DNA of 64,000 nt from an uncultured Lachnospiraceae bacterium (GCA_910578115.1 CAJTPO010000006.1:62001-126000); one strand, 5' to 3'; counted from the first letter of the stretch, positions 25,764 to 34,898 are shown. Numbers and translations: made by a program. The notes: generated by a model from the letters alone, not told the origin.

Positions 25764-26120
25764 CTATTTCTGATTTGCCTTTGCAATCTCTGCAAGGGAA
25801 GCAAATCCTGCCGCATCGTTGACAGCCATTTCCGCCAACATCTTTCTGTTCATCTCAACACCGGCATTTTTCAGGCCATACATAAATCTGCTGTAAGACA
25901 GCCCGTTCATTCTTGCCGCTGCATTAATACGTGCAATCCACAGCTGTCTGAACTGACGCTTTTTCTCTTTTCTTCCAGCATAAGAAGAGGTCAGCGCTCT
26001 CATTACGGACTGCTTCGCTACTCTATACTGTTTGGATCTTGCGCCTCTGTATCCTTTCGCAAGCTTTAATACTCTGTTATGTTTCTTTTTAGCGTTTACA
26101 CCGCCTTTAATTCTTGCCAT
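25764..26120 (-). CDS. rplT: 50S ribosomal protein L20
   Basis: A 118-residue 23S rRNA-binding protein. It has the full family pattern: MARIKGGVNAKKKHNRVLKLAKGYRG at the N terminus with its basic tail, RVAKQSVMRAL, RQLWIARINAAAR and SRFMYGLKNA. AAGGAGGAAAATAGAC precedes the ATG. It is the last gene of infC-rpmI-rplT and in Bacillus also represses that operon through the leader. Confidence 0.97.
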   Translation of the reverse strand: MARIKGGVNAKKKHNRVLKLAKGYRGARSKQYRVAKQSVMRALTSSYAGRKEKKRQFRQLWIARINAAARMNGLSYSRFMYGLKNAGVEMNRKMLAEMAVNDAAGFASLAEIAKANQK

Positions 26121-26261
26121 GTCTATTTTCCTCCTTATGACTTCAAACTTCCCGTCATGCCGCTTTGCAGCACAGACAATTCTACGAAATCTGCCGATTT
26201 CAGTATGAGTCTGGATTTCCTGAATGACTTATCCCGCCATCAGGAAAATCTGCTCATGCTC

Positions 26262-26459
26262 CTACAGATACGGTAAAATCTTCTTCATATTCTTAACATT
26301 CGTTGCATCCGTCATAGCAGGCTTTCTGAGATTTCTCTTGGTCTTAGCACTCTTCTTCGTTAAGATATGGCGTTTATAAGCTTTATTTCTTTTCAGTTTA
26401 CCTGTCCCGGTTACTTTAAAACGTTTTGCAGCCGATCTGCTTGTCTTCATTTTTGGCAT
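26262..26459 (-). CDS. rpmI: 50S ribosomal protein L35
   Basis: A 65-residue basic ribosomal protein (PKMKTSRSAAKRFKVTGTGK, then HILTKKSAKTKRNLRK). AGGAGGAATGTTAAC precedes the ATG. It is the middle gene of the translation operon, 141 bases before rplT. Confidence 0.97.
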   Translation of the reverse strand: MPKMKTSRSAAKRFKVTGTGKLKRNKAYKRHILTKKSAKTKRNLRKPAMTDATNVKNMKKILPYL

Positions 26460-26548
26460 GTTAACATTCCTCCTGTGCTATATTCTTCAATTATGAGATA
26501 TCAGTCTGAGACAACAAACTAAGATATCAGTTTATTTCAACTAAGCAG

Positions 26549-27055
26549 CTAACGCTTCTCAGCCAAAAACATGGTCATACTCCGGCCTTCCACCTTCGGC
26601 GCCTTATCCACAACCGCAACATCGGCAAGCGCCTGTGCGATATCATCCAGGATATGCTTACTGTTATTCATATGCGCCATCTCGCGTCCACGGAAACGGA
26701 GCGTGATTTTCACCCTGTCACCCTTGGTGATAAATTTCCTGGCAGCATTCACCTTCGTGTTCAGGTCATTGGTGTCGATATTGGGAGACAGACGAATCTC
26801 CTTGATCTCCACAGTCTTCTGTTTCTTTCTGGCTTCCTTCTCTTTTCTTGTCTGTTCGTACTTGAACTTGCCGTAATCAACAATCTTACAGACAGGCGGC
26901 TTTGCTGTAGGTGCGATCTTCACCAGATCCACACCGGCCTCCTCCGCCAGCTTCATGGCATCCCTGGTCGGCATAACGCCAAGCTGTTCGCCATTCTCTC
27001 CGATCACGCGCACTTCTCTGTCTCTAATCTGTTCGTTAATGAATAAATCGCTAAT
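26549..27055 (-). CDS. infC: translation initiation factor IF-3 (ATT start)
   Basis: A 168-residue factor that keeps the 30S subunit free and checks the start codon. The N domain starts ISDLFINEQIRDREVRVI; the linker is lysine-rich (YEQTRKEKEARKKQ); the C domain has IRLSPNIDTNDL and VKITLRFRGREMAH. The start is ATT at 27055, placed eight bases after GGAGG. Longer ATG-started versions would include the ribosome site and leader. An AUU start is a known autoregulatory feature of infC in other bacteria. The next genes are rpmI and rplT. Confidence 0.95.
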   Translation of the reverse strand: MSDLFINEQIRDREVRVIGENGEQLGVMPTRDAMKLAEEAGVDLVKIAPTAKPPVCKIVDYGKFKYEQTRKEKEARKKQKTVEIKEIRLSPNIDTNDLNTKVNAARKFITKGDRVKITLRFRGREMAHMNNSKHILDDIAQALADVAVVDKAPKVEGRSMTMFLAEKR

Positions 27056-27264
27056 GGTTCTACCCTCCATACCCATAAAAAATAAAGTGGATAGCATATC
27101 TATCCACTTATCAGCTCATTTCAAACGAACTACGCCTGCATGACTACTCTACCACAATAGCAGACATTACAGCGTAAATCCTGAAATATGAACACTTGCG
27201 AACCCAATCGTTGCAAGGCGAGAGTGGATACTCTGCTTGATTTTCAGTCCTATGCTATCGCATC
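27056..27264 (-). promoter_or_regulatory. L20-type leader of the infC operon
   Basis: About 210 untranslated bases lie between the predicted transcription start and infC, with several pairable segments and a terminator at the end. In Bacillus subtilis such a leader binds L20 and attenuates transcription. The match here is by position and terminator, not by a folded model. Confidence 0.6.
27074..27110 (-). terminator. attenuator terminator upstream of infC
   Basis: Minus strand AAGTGGATAG (27109-27100), loop ATATG, CTATCCACTT (27094-27085), then TATTTTTTA. It ends about 20 bases before the infC start codon, so it must be regulated for infC to be expressed. Confidence 0.85.
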
Positions 27265-27270
27265 TCTAAT

Positions 27271-27299
27271 AAATTAACACAGGATCGCCCCCGTGTCAA
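27271..27299 (-). promoter_or_regulatory. infC operon promoter
   Basis: Minus strand TTGACA (27299-27294), a 17-base spacer, TAATTT (27276-27271). Confidence 0.7.
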
Positions 27300-27360
27300 C
27301 TATAAATTTATACTTTGAAGAAGTTTTTGCAGCCGGTTTCATTTGCTGATCCCACCCTTC

Positions 27361-28152
27361 TCACTTTACCGTGATCGTTGCTGCGCTTGCTTCGTATAGT
27401 TCCATATAATCATATTCGCTGGTCTGCGAGTAAGTGATCATATAGCTTTTGTCCGCATTGATGGCATACTGCAGCTGGGTGATCTCCACTCCGCCTACCG
27501 TATAATGGCAGAGAATACGAAATGCCGGGTAGCCACTGATCCTGATCTGCTCAAAAGCATCAACAACAATTTCCACATCCTCATCATAAGACGCCTTCAG
27601 ATCCGCCGCCATCTGCTCTGCAAAGGCTTCCTCTGACAAAAGCTGCAGGGCGATATCCTCTTCCATCACCGCATAATAGATTGTGGACGCATCGATCGGA
27701 TAGCGCTTCCGCACATACAGATTTGCCACTTCCTCCGATTCCGCAAACCCCTCCGGGATATCGAAACTGCATCCGGTGGTAGTACGCCTGTCTTCCATCA
27801 CCGAGAGATCCATATTCTCTTCTTCCAAAAGCTCCTCCGTCAGTTCCCTGCGAGTCTCCTCGTCAATTTCCATCTGCTCTCTCGCCTCTTTATTCCACGG
27901 CCCGGACTGCTGCGCTGTCTCCTCTACGGAATTTTGATCCTTTTCTTCCTTTGCCGCTGTTCCTGCCGTCTCTGCAGTGTCTGTCGTTCCTGCTGTCTCC
28001 TCCGCATCCTGCGTCTCCTCTGGCATATTCTCTTCTGTCTGTGCCTCTGCACCTGTATGTACTGACTCATCTTCACCGCATCCAGCCAAAAGCAGCATTG
28101 TGCACACTCCAGCCAAAAACAGCAAAAACAACCTGTGTTTTCTGCTCTTCAC
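27361..28152 (-). CDS. secreted lipoprotein, unknown function
   Basis: A 263-residue lipoprotein. The signal peptide is RKHRLFLLFLAGVCTMLLLAGC, with the lipobox LLAGC making Cys about 25 the modified residue, so it is anchored outside the membrane. A low-complexity acidic linker (E, T, A, Q repeats) spans residues 30-90. The C-terminal 150 residues form an alpha/beta domain (CSFDIPEGFAES, VYNLL-like strands, YAINADKSYMITYSQ) that resembles PsbP- or DUF-type surface domains, but I do not recognise it. The start is GTG 28152 after GGAGGGAAAGT. Confidence 0.75.
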   Translation of the reverse strand: MKSRKHRLFLLFLAGVCTMLLLAGCGEDESVHTGAEAQTEENMPEETQDAEETAGTTDTAETAGTAAKEEKDQNSVEETAQQSGPWNKEAREQMEIDEETRRELTEELLEEENMDLSVMEDRRTTTGCSFDIPEGFAESEEVANLYVRKRYPIDASTIYYAVMEEDIALQLLSEEAFAEQMAADLKASYDEDVEIVVDAFEQIRISGYPAFRILCHYTVGGVEITQLQYAINADKSYMITYSQTSEYDYMELYEASAATITVK

Positions 28153-28271
28153 ACTTTCCCTCCATTAATCTCTCTGTCAGCCGCATTTTCTGCCTGCTCC
28201 CTGTCAGCCGCAGACGCCTCAATAAGATCCGGACATCTGCAGCAGCCGGGAACCCTGAAAACACTTCTTCT

Positions 28272-28586
28272 TTACATCTCTTTAAAAGTCGAACATTCTG
28301 TTCCGGCACTGCTGTTTGCACCACCGCCCTTGATATCTACATGCTCTGCATGACACTTATAATTACTATTATACACACATCTGACCGCTTCGCAATCAAT
28401 GCTGATCGTCCTGCAGGGATGTTCCAGCGAACTTGTATAGGAATCATCTCTCTTCTGCGCAAAACTCTCACAGCATGTATCGTTACAGCAGTCCGCATGT
28501 TTGCCGCCCACCATGATATCGCCCTTGCAGCAGCACTTATCTTTATTGTAGGAACAATTGTCTACGCCACATTTTAATTCTGCCAT
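28272..28586 (-). CDS. DUF1540 cysteine-rich protein
   Basis: A 104-residue protein with two DUF1540 repeats, each a cluster of four to six Cys: KCGVDNCSYNKDKCC (first) and CEAVRCVYNSNYKC (second). The pattern suggests small metal-binding (probably zinc) knuckles. AGGAGGTTATT precedes the ATG. Function is unknown; homologues are common in clostridia and spore-formers. Confidence 0.85.
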   Translation of the reverse strand: MAELKCGVDNCSYNKDKCCCKGDIMVGGKHADCCNDTCCESFAQKRDDSYTSSLEHPCRTISIDCEAVRCVYNSNYKCHAEHVDIKGGGANSSAGTECSTFKEM

Positions 28587-28675
28587 AATAACCTCCTGCT
28601 CTCGGCATACTGCCTCCTATGATCACAGCAGAAGAATCCGAAAAACTTCCACTGCACTACACTGTTATTATGGCC

Positions 28676-30532
28676 TCAAATAGAAATCTTATACAGATTA
28701 AACCAATATCGCTCCAGCAGATAACTGCCCGTCTCCTCAATCTGCAGTCCATCCGCTTCCCACTCCTTCACAATATCGTCACGACTGTTAAAGCTGCCAA
28801 GGAACCAGACTGTCCTCCCTTTCTCACACCAACTCCGCAGCACATCAGTCCCTTCCACCGTCCCAAGGGGCCTGATGATATCCTGGATCAACGTTTCAGG
28901 TATACCGCACCAGAGATAACTGTCAATTCCCTCCGGCAGATAATATGCCGTCACAGCCTGCAGCTGATCGAAATTATAGAGAACAACATCTTCCGGTGCA
29001 ATGGAAGACAACGCCTCCTCCGTCTCGTTCATCAGCAGGATCTTATACTCCTCTTCTCCCATAAAAGCGCGATAATCTCGCAGCCCGATGATCACAATAC
29101 CTGTTATGACGCCCAACAGAAGGCCGCGCTTCATTCTATTCCTGCCGCGTACATTTAACAGCGCCATACTCCACAAATTGTCCAATCCTGTCGCAAAACT
29201 CAGCCAAAAGCATCCCATCGCCGGGATCATATAGCGATACACAAAAATCGGCCGTAACAGCACGGAGACAATAACCCCAAACAATACAAGCCCGGCCAGC
29301 ACGCCGCTACCCGCTGTCACGAAGACCGCCTGTGCAGGTAAACCGGTTCGAAACCAGGCATCCGGACGGACGGAAGCCGCTGTCCGTCCGGATATAGAAG
29401 CGCCTGTCTGCGCCGGGATATTATTGCTCTTTTTGCCACATTCTCTCCTGTGATAGGAGAGTTTTGCCATACAAATTATACTGCAGATGATTACCGACGC
29501 GTAGATTCCTGTCATCCCAACAGCCAGCACCACGTTCAGCGTATCATTCGTAAAAGCAGGTTTCATCAGAAACTTCACGCACCCGCCAAAGGTCCGCCAG
29601 CTGAGCGGCAAAATCCAGTAATTGGCATTGACTGCCGTCACCTGACGGTACAGGGCAACAAGCCAGGGAGTATACCCGGCCGCAGCAGCAGCCACCCAGA
29701 GAATCCATTCCCGAATCCTGCTCCGGTCTCTGCGCAGCAGCTCAAACAGTACATACAGAAAGACCATGACTGCCGCCACCGCTGCAAAATACTGGGTATA
29801 GGCGGCCGCCAGAGCATAGCAGGCCATCGCCGCACCGTGCAGTTTCTGACTCTGAGCACTGATCTTCTGACGCATCCCCTTGGCTCTGTCGGCACCGCCG
29901 CTCTCCTCGTCTTTCGGCACATCCACTGCCCCATATACGGCTGCGGGAAGTCTGCCGTGGCGACGCTCTTCCTCGTCCTCCGGTCCCTGCACCGCTCCGT
30001 ATCCGTGCAGAAAAGCCGCCGTCACAAACAGAAGCGCCCAGCTGTACATCCGCACTTCCACCGTATAACCGCTCAGCTGCGGCATGGAGACCACACAGAA
30101 CAGGAATACGCCCCCGGTAAAAATCCCGAATCTTTTCCGGATAAAAGTCACACTGTAGAGCAGCAATACAAAATAAGGCAGCACCGAGACCATTTTGGCC
30201 GCGGCGACGGCGTGCACGCCCGGCAAAATCAGTTTACATAAGTCCACGAAGAACTTGGTGATCATATAGTACAGCGGCGGGTGCACATCCCGCGCCGTCA
30301 GCTCCACCAGCTCTCCGTAAGAATGACCGATCATTCCCACGGTAAAGAGCTCGTCATACCAGATATCATTGCTGAAACACAGCATAAGGCTCCTGCCAAG
30401 CAGTACCACGCTGATGCCAGGCAGGAGATATCCCAGGATATCCCTGCCCGGCGCATAAGCGTTCCTGCCATTCCGGTGCCCCATGGTGCGCCCGGCATCA
30501 CCGTTTAACGGCATCCCTTTATTTCTTCTCAT
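28676..30532 (-). CDS. GT39-like membrane glycosyltransferase
   Basis: A 618-residue membrane protein with about ten helices. The first loop after helix 1 carries WYDELFTVGMI, and a second loop DVHPPLYYMITKFF; this Asp-Glu / His-Pro-Pro-Leu-Tyr pattern is the catalytic signature of GT-C transferases such as PMT/ArnT (GT39). It would use a lipid-linked sugar on the outer face. The acceptor is unknown. A charged cytoplasmic insert of about 60 residues (QGPEDEEERRHGRLP and following) sits around residue 190. The start overlaps the end of thrS by 14 bases, so the two are likely translated together. Confidence 0.75.
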   Translation of the reverse strand: MRRNKGMPLNGDAGRTMGHRNGRNAYAPGRDILGYLLPGISVVLLGRSLMLCFSNDIWYDELFTVGMIGHSYGELVELTARDVHPPLYYMITKFFVDLCKLILPGVHAVAAAKMVSVLPYFVLLLYSVTFIRKRFGIFTGGVFLFCVVSMPQLSGYTVEVRMYSWALLFVTAAFLHGYGAVQGPEDEEERRHGRLPAAVYGAVDVPKDEESGGADRAKGMRQKISAQSQKLHGAAMACYALAAAYTQYFAAVAAVMVFLYVLFELLRRDRSRIREWILWVAAAAAGYTPWLVALYRQVTAVNANYWILPLSWRTFGGCVKFLMKPAFTNDTLNVVLAVGMTGIYASVIICSIICMAKLSYHRRECGKKSNNIPAQTGASISGRTAASVRPDAWFRTGLPAQAVFVTAGSGVLAGLVLFGVIVSVLLRPIFVYRYMIPAMGCFWLSFATGLDNLWSMALLNVRGRNRMKRGLLLGVITGIVIIGLRDYRAFMGEEEYKILLMNETEEALSSIAPEDVVLYNFDQLQAVTAYYLPEGIDSYLWCGIPETLIQDIIRPLGTVEGTDVLRSWCEKGRTVWFLGSFNSRDDIVKEWEADGLQIEETGSYLLERYWFNLYKISI

Positions 30533-32483
30533 CCTGAGGCACTTCCTGTCTGATCTCCTTCGTCCGGATCTCCTTACAGATCTGGTCGATAAACGCCTGC
30601 AGCGGCTTCACGCCCTCGTCGCCCGCATAACGGCTTCTCACAGACACGGTCTTATCCTCCGCCTCCTGCGCGCCGACCACCAGCATATACGGCACCTTGG
30701 CAAGCCGGGCCTCCCTGATCTTAAAGCCGATCTTCTCGGAACGGTTGTCACAGGTCACATCAATATCATTCCGTGCCAGCTCCTTTCGCACTTCTTCCGC
30801 ATAATCCTCATATTTCTCAGAGATCGGCAGGATACGCACCTGTTCCGGACAGAGCCAGGTCGGGAATTTACCCGCATATTTCTCGATCAGCCACGCCAGT
30901 GTCCGCTCATAGCAGCCCAGTGACGTCCTGTGAATGATGCAGGGCCGTACCTTGTCGCCGTTCTGGTCGATAAAATACATATCGAACTGCTCCGCCAAAA
31001 GCGCATCCCACTGGATCGTGATCATGGTATCCTCTTTGCCGTATACATTCTTCGCATTGATGTCCACCTTCGGCCCGTAGAAAGCAGCCTCGCCCACATC
31101 CTCCACGAAGGGCAGATCCAGTTCGGTAAGGATATTGCGGATATGCTCTTCTGTCTCATTCCAGACCGCAGGCTCCCCGATATATTTGCCCGGATTCTCC
31201 GGATCCCACTTCGACAGATGCCAGGTGATATCGCCCAGCAGCCCCAAGGTTGACATAACATATTTTGCCAGTGCGATACAACCCTTAAATTCCTCCACCA
31301 TCTGATCCGGTCTCACTACCAGATGGCCCTCCGAGATCGTGAACTGGCGCACACGGGTCAGGCCGTGCATCTCGCCCGAGTCCTCATTTCTGAAAAGTGT
31401 GGAAGTCTCACCGTAACGGATCGGCAGATCCCGGTAAGAATGCTGCGTATTTTTATAGCAATAATACTGGAAGGGACAGGTCATGGGACGCAGGGCAAAC
31501 ACTTCTTTGTCCTTCTCCTCGTCACCCAGCACGAACATACCTTCCTTATAGTGATCCCAGTGGCCGGACATTTTATACAGGTCGCTCTTCGCCATCAGCG
31601 GCGTCTTCGTTCTCACATAGCCCCACTCTTTGTCCTCCAGATCCTCGATCCAGCGCTGCAGCTTCATCACCATCTTCGTGCCTCTTGGCAAAAGCAGCGG
31701 CAGTCCCTGCCCGATCACATCCACTGTAGTGAAAAGCTCCATCTCACGCCCCAGCTTGTTGTGATCCCGGCGCTTGATGTCCTCCAGATGTTCCAGATGC
31801 GCCTCCAGCTCCTCTTTTTTCTGAAATACCGTGCCATAGATACGCTGCAGCTGCGCCTTATTGGAATCGCCACGCCAGTATGCCATAGAGGAAGAGATCA
31901 GCTTGTAGGCCTTGATATTCTTCGTGCTCATCAGATGCGGGCCGGCACACAGATCCACGAAGCCGCCCTGGTCATAGAAAGAAATCTCCGCGTCCTCCGG
32001 CAGATCCTGGATCAGTTCCACCTTGTAAGGCTCTCCCTTTTCTTCCATAAATTTGATTGCTTCCGCTCTGGGCAGGGTAAACCTCTCGATCCTGTGGCCT
32101 TCCTTGATGATCTTCTTCATCTCCGCTTCCAGCTTATCCAGATCCTCCCTGGAAAAAGGAGCCGCATCAAAGTCATAGTAAAATCCGTCCTCGATGGCCG
32201 GCCCGATCGTCACCTTGGCCTCCGGGAAAAGCCTTTTTACCGCCTCCGCCAGAATATGCGATGTGGTATGCCGAAGCACTTTAAGCCCCTCCGGATCGCT
32301 GGCTGTCAGAATATTCAGACTGCAGTCTTTGTCGATCACGGTCCGCAGATCCTCCACGACACCGTCCACCTCACCGGCACAGGCCGCTCTGGCCAGCCCT
32401 TCCGAAATATCATGGGCGATATCATAAATGCTCATCGCCTGTGCATACTCTTTACTGGATCCGTCTTTTAATGTAATTTTCAT
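30519..32483 (-). CDS. thrS: threonyl-tRNA synthetase
   Basis: Class II synthetase of 654 residues that charges tRNA-Thr. Domains in order: TGS (1-65), editing/SAD domain with HTTSHILAEAV (about 75) and the GGFVDLCAGPHL motif, the catalytic core with the zinc Cys in ALRPMTCPFQYYCYK, motif 2 near RYGETSTLFRNEDSG, and motif 3 HRTSLGCYERTLAWLIE. The C-terminal anticodon domain is VRILPISEKY onwards. All family landmarks are intact. It lies downstream of a T-box and a small membrane gene and overlaps the GT39-like gene. Confidence 0.97.
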   Translation of the reverse strand: MKITLKDGSSKEYAQAMSIYDIAHDISEGLARAACAGEVDGVVEDLRTVIDKDCSLNILTASDPEGLKVLRHTTSHILAEAVKRLFPEAKVTIGPAIEDGFYYDFDAAPFSREDLDKLEAEMKKIIKEGHRIERFTLPRAEAIKFMEEKGEPYKVELIQDLPEDAEISFYDQGGFVDLCAGPHLMSTKNIKAYKLISSSMAYWRGDSNKAQLQRIYGTVFQKKEELEAHLEHLEDIKRRDHNKLGREMELFTTVDVIGQGLPLLLPRGTKMVMKLQRWIEDLEDKEWGYVRTKTPLMAKSDLYKMSGHWDHYKEGMFVLGDEEKDKEVFALRPMTCPFQYYCYKNTQHSYRDLPIRYGETSTLFRNEDSGEMHGLTRVRQFTISEGHLVVRPDQMVEEFKGCIALAKYVMSTLGLLGDITWHLSKWDPENPGKYIGEPAVWNETEEHIRNILTELDLPFVEDVGEAAFYGPKVDINAKNVYGKEDTMITIQWDALLAEQFDMYFIDQNGDKVRPCIIHRTSLGCYERTLAWLIEKYAGKFPTWLCPEQVRILPISEKYEDYAEEVRKELARNDIDVTCDNRSEKIGFKIREARLAKVPYMLVVGAQEAEDKTVSVRSRYAGDEGVKPLQAFIDQICKEIRTKEIRQEVPQDEKK

Positions 32484-32641
32484 GATTCCCTCTCTCCTTT
32501 GCTTTTCCTGTTTTCTTCTGCTCTTCCAGCTGTCACCTGCTTTACAGCTTTCATGCCGCTTTCTTTCATGCAGCTTTCATATCTCTTTCATTTCTTTCTG
32601 GTGTTTCTTTCCTGCAAACTCCTTTTGTACATTCAGACCGG

Positions 32642-32878
32642 TCAGCAATTGCCTACGCCGCTGTCGTCCAAAGTACCGCTGTTTCCGCAGTTATTTCCGT
32701 TATTGTTCCCATTATTGCTGAACACGCTGATGCCATGTGTAAATGGAGCAGACAGTAACCCGATGCAGATTCCTGCAAGCAGCAGGATCGTCCCGATCAA
32801 AACAAAGTCCAGTCTGGTCAGTGTCAGCTCTCCTCTTGCAAGTTCAGTTGCCTTTTGTCTTACTTCCGTCGTCGTCAT
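32642..32878 (-). CDS. small single-pass membrane protein with Asn/Gly-rich tail
   Basis: A 78-residue protein: 28 charged residues (TTTEVRQKATELARGEL), one membrane helix (LDFVLIGTILLLAGICIGLL), and an outer tail rich in Asn, Gly and Cys (NNGNNNGNNCGNSG). AAAGGAGGAAACAAGGC precedes ATG 32878, so it is a real gene. It lies between the T-box and thrS and would be expressed in response to threonine supply. I know no function. Confidence 0.7.
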   Translation of the reverse strand: MTTTEVRQKATELARGELTLTRLDFVLIGTILLLAGICIGLLSAPFTHGISVFSNNGNNNGNNCGNSGTLDDSGVGNC

Positions 32879-32960
32879 GCCTTGTTTCCTCCTTTTCCTT
32901 TCCAACAGGTTCTTGAATTGTTGTTCCGCTGCTCTTCCGGTTTCTCTTTGTACAGGTTGT

Positions 32961-33007
32961 GCATGTTCTTATTTGCATATGTTCTTAATTTGCATATGCT
33001 CTTATCT
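32961..33007. repeat. short imperfect tandem repeat
   Basis: Three units of 14-17 bases of the form GCATATGTTCTTAATTT in a row, just 5' of the small membrane gene. AT-rich; purpose unknown. Confidence 0.5.
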
Positions 33008-33060
33008 GCATCATACATGCCTGCCTTCGCAGTCCTGTCCCGTTTTCTCCTTAAAATGTG

Positions 33061-33320
33061 GAAAATAAAAAATCCCCCTGCACTGCCAGTACGACAATGC
33101 AGAGGACGTATCTACTTTACGCGGTTCCACCTCGCTTGTTCCGTGCGCTGATCACGACTTACCGAAACCTCTCATTTGACTGTAACGTGAGTCAACGGGC
33201 CGGATTGGGGCCACTCAGAGTCAGTTTTCAAATGCTTCCGGCAAAGACGCTTGCAGCACAGGGCGTCTCTCTCTGTTACGTTCCACATCCTACTCTTCTC
33301 GTCAACGTGTTGTGATTATT
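33061..33320 (-). promoter_or_regulatory. T-box riboswitch upstream of thrS
   Basis: The minus strand carries the T-box core AGGTGGAACCGCG (complement at about 33120-33132), which pairs with the acceptor end of uncharged tRNA. The upstream stem I contains GAAAACTGACTCTGAGT, where ACT (Thr) is the likely specifier. The terminator CCTCTGCATTG/CAGTGCAGGGG followed by ATTTTTTA ends it near 33061. Uncharged tRNA-Thr would stabilise the antiterminator and switch on the small membrane gene and thrS. Confidence 0.88.
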
Positions 33321-33339
33321 CTTTGTCTGTCTTATTCGT

Positions 33340-33368
33340 ATTCTATGCCAGGCGGCCGGAAAAGTAAA
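33340..33368 (-). promoter_or_regulatory. promoter of the T-box transcript
   Basis: Minus strand TTTACT (33368-33363), 17 bases, TAGAAT (33345-33340). Confidence 0.6.
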
Positions 33369-33404
33369 GAGTCTTTCTGCTTTTTCCCAAAAATTTGTAT
33401 CCGC

Positions 33405-33878
33405 TCAAGGTTCTTCGTTCAAAAGCGTCTCCTCGATGATACGCGCCGCGCAGGCTATGATGCCCGGACACGGTCTGGATGCATAGTATTCCGGCGTGCG
33501 GATGGACGGCTTCGCGCTCTCCTCCATGCCTTCCTCCAGCCCCAGAAGTTCCCTGCATACGACAGTACCATACTCTTCCCGAAAACGGGAGCTCATCTGC
33601 CGCACCAGCGCATAAATATGCTCCTTGGCCTCTTCGTCATGCGGATCGGCATTGCCCTCTTTCAGCCCGGCCAGCATGGCCATGGATGACACTGCCCCGC
33701 ACACTTCCCGCATTCTGCCCACTCCCGCTCCCATGGCGCTGGACATCCGAAGCGCCGTCTCCCGATCCATGCCGAAACAGTCCGCATAGGTCGAAAAGAC
33801 AGACTGTGCACAGTTATACCCTTCCGCAAAAGTCGCAGCCGCACGCTCTACACGGGATTCAAATTCCTTCTTTTCCAT
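33405..33878 (-). CDS. C_GCAxxG_C_C family protein (redox, probable)
   Basis: A 157-residue cytoplasmic protein of the family named after its spaced cysteines: YNCAQSVF (Cys about 22), EVCGAVSSM (Cys about 60), VVCRELLG, and PCPGIIACAA near the C terminus. The pattern suggests a redox-active or metal-binding site; the function is not established. The ribosome site is weak (AGGTTTATAT). It converges with nothing and precedes the T-box region on the same strand. Confidence 0.85.
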   Translation of the reverse strand: MEKKEFESRVERAAATFAEGYNCAQSVFSTYADCFGMDRETALRMSSAMGAGVGRMREVCGAVSSMAMLAGLKEGNADPHDEEAKEHIYALVRQMSSRFREEYGTVVCRELLGLEEGMEESAKPSIRTPEYYASRPCPGIIACAARIIEETLLNEEP

Positions 33879-33941
33879 ATATAAACCTGATCCTGTATCT
33901 GTTCTTGTCCTGCTTACTATCCAGTATTACCACATGCTTAC

Positions 33942-34085
33942 TGATCATGCATGCCGGCTGTGTTACTCTTTGCGCATTGATCATGTACAGCAACAGTATT
34001 ATTCTTTACCCATTGATCATGCAGATCGACAGTGTTACTCTTTACCCATTGATCATGCAGATCGACAGTGTTATTATTTTACATT
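33942..34085. repeat. 36-bp tandem repeat, four copies
   Basis: Units start at 33942, 33978, 34014 and 34050, each beginning TGATCATG. Units 3 and 4 are nearly identical; units 1 and 2 have drifted. The last copy runs over the stop codon of the SEC-C gene. There is no spacer between copies. Confidence 0.85.
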
Positions 34086-34583
34086 CCTGCCGCAACACTT
34101 CTTATACTTCTTGCCGCTGCCACAGGGACAGGGATCGTTCGGGTATACCTTGGGCCCCTTGTGGATCGTGGTGGACTCCTTCTGTTCCTTATACAGAGCC
34201 TTCCTCGTATCCTCGTCGAAGATATCGTTCCACTCTTCCAGATTATATAACCAGTCAGCACCCGCCGCTACCATATTCTTATAGAGAAGCTCCTTCTCGA
34301 AACCAAGATTTACTTTCGTATCCTCTTCCATCTCTTCGATCGGATTTGCTTCCTTCAGGCTGTCATTGATCCCGTCCAGAAATCCCGTCATCGTCATGAT
34401 ATCAATACCGTATTTCCCGGCAAGCTCCTTCACCGTTCCTTCCACTACCGTATCCGGCTCTTTCAAAAGCTGTGCATAAATTTCCTTTTCCTTCAAAAAA
34501 TAATCAGACCATAATCTCTGCAGATCGCCCTTGTTCGCGGTCTCAGAATATGCCATATCACGCCATTGCTTCAATAATGCCAT
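34074..34583 (-). CDS. SEC-C motif protein
   Basis: A 169-residue cytoplasmic protein. The C terminus is a SEC-C zinc motif, DPCPCGSGKKYKKCCG, as found on SecA and on many stand-alone proteins. The rest is helical and charged, with KQWRDMAYSETANKGDLQRLW near the start. The function is unknown; the zinc knuckle may bind SecB-like or ribosomal partners. The ribosome site is weak (ATGGAACG). It is the last chromosomal gene before the ICE. Confidence 0.82.
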   Translation of the reverse strand: MALLKQWRDMAYSETANKGDLQRLWSDYFLKEKEIYAQLLKEPDTVVEGTVKELAGKYGIDIMTMTGFLDGINDSLKEANPIEEMEEDTKVNLGFEKELLYKNMVAAGADWLYNLEEWNDIFDEDTRKALYKEQKESTTIHKGPKVYPNDPCPCGSGKKYKKCCGRNVK

Positions 34584-34674
34584 CGTTCCATACCACCTTT
34601 ATCCTGTAATTAAATTATCGGCAAAACCGCCCGCCGTTTCTGCATTCACAGGCTCTTTGCCGTGTCCATTGCCT

Positions 34675-34703
34675 AGTATATAACATTTTAAGAGAAAAGT
34701 AAA
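34675..34703 (-). promoter_or_regulatory. promoter of the SEC-C gene
   Basis: Minus strand TTTACT (34703-34698), 17 bases, TATACT (34680-34675). Confidence 0.6.
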
Positions 34704-34854
34704 TTTATATTTCCTTAAGAATCCTCCGGAAAAGCATCACGGAAATTTTTTGTGAATTTTCAAAAAATTTTATGCCGCCGTGTATAAGGAAGAAAAAAGA
34801 GGGTACAATGATAATAGTCAAAAGATAAGGAAATACTTATCCTCCCCTAAGGAA

Positions 34855-34898
34855 GCCCCCGGGACTGCACAAAACGCGGTTTCGGGGGCTTTCGCTAT
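34855..34898 (+). terminator. hairpin near the chromosome/ICE boundary
   Basis: AGCCCCCG and CGGGGGCT flank a 19-base loop, followed by TTTCG. It may end an unseen short transcript on the plus strand. There is no gene in 34584-35127. Confidence 0.4.

Noticed and set aside
33942..34085. A CRISPR array
   Set aside because: The 36-bp units are directly joined without unique spacers and there are no cas genes.
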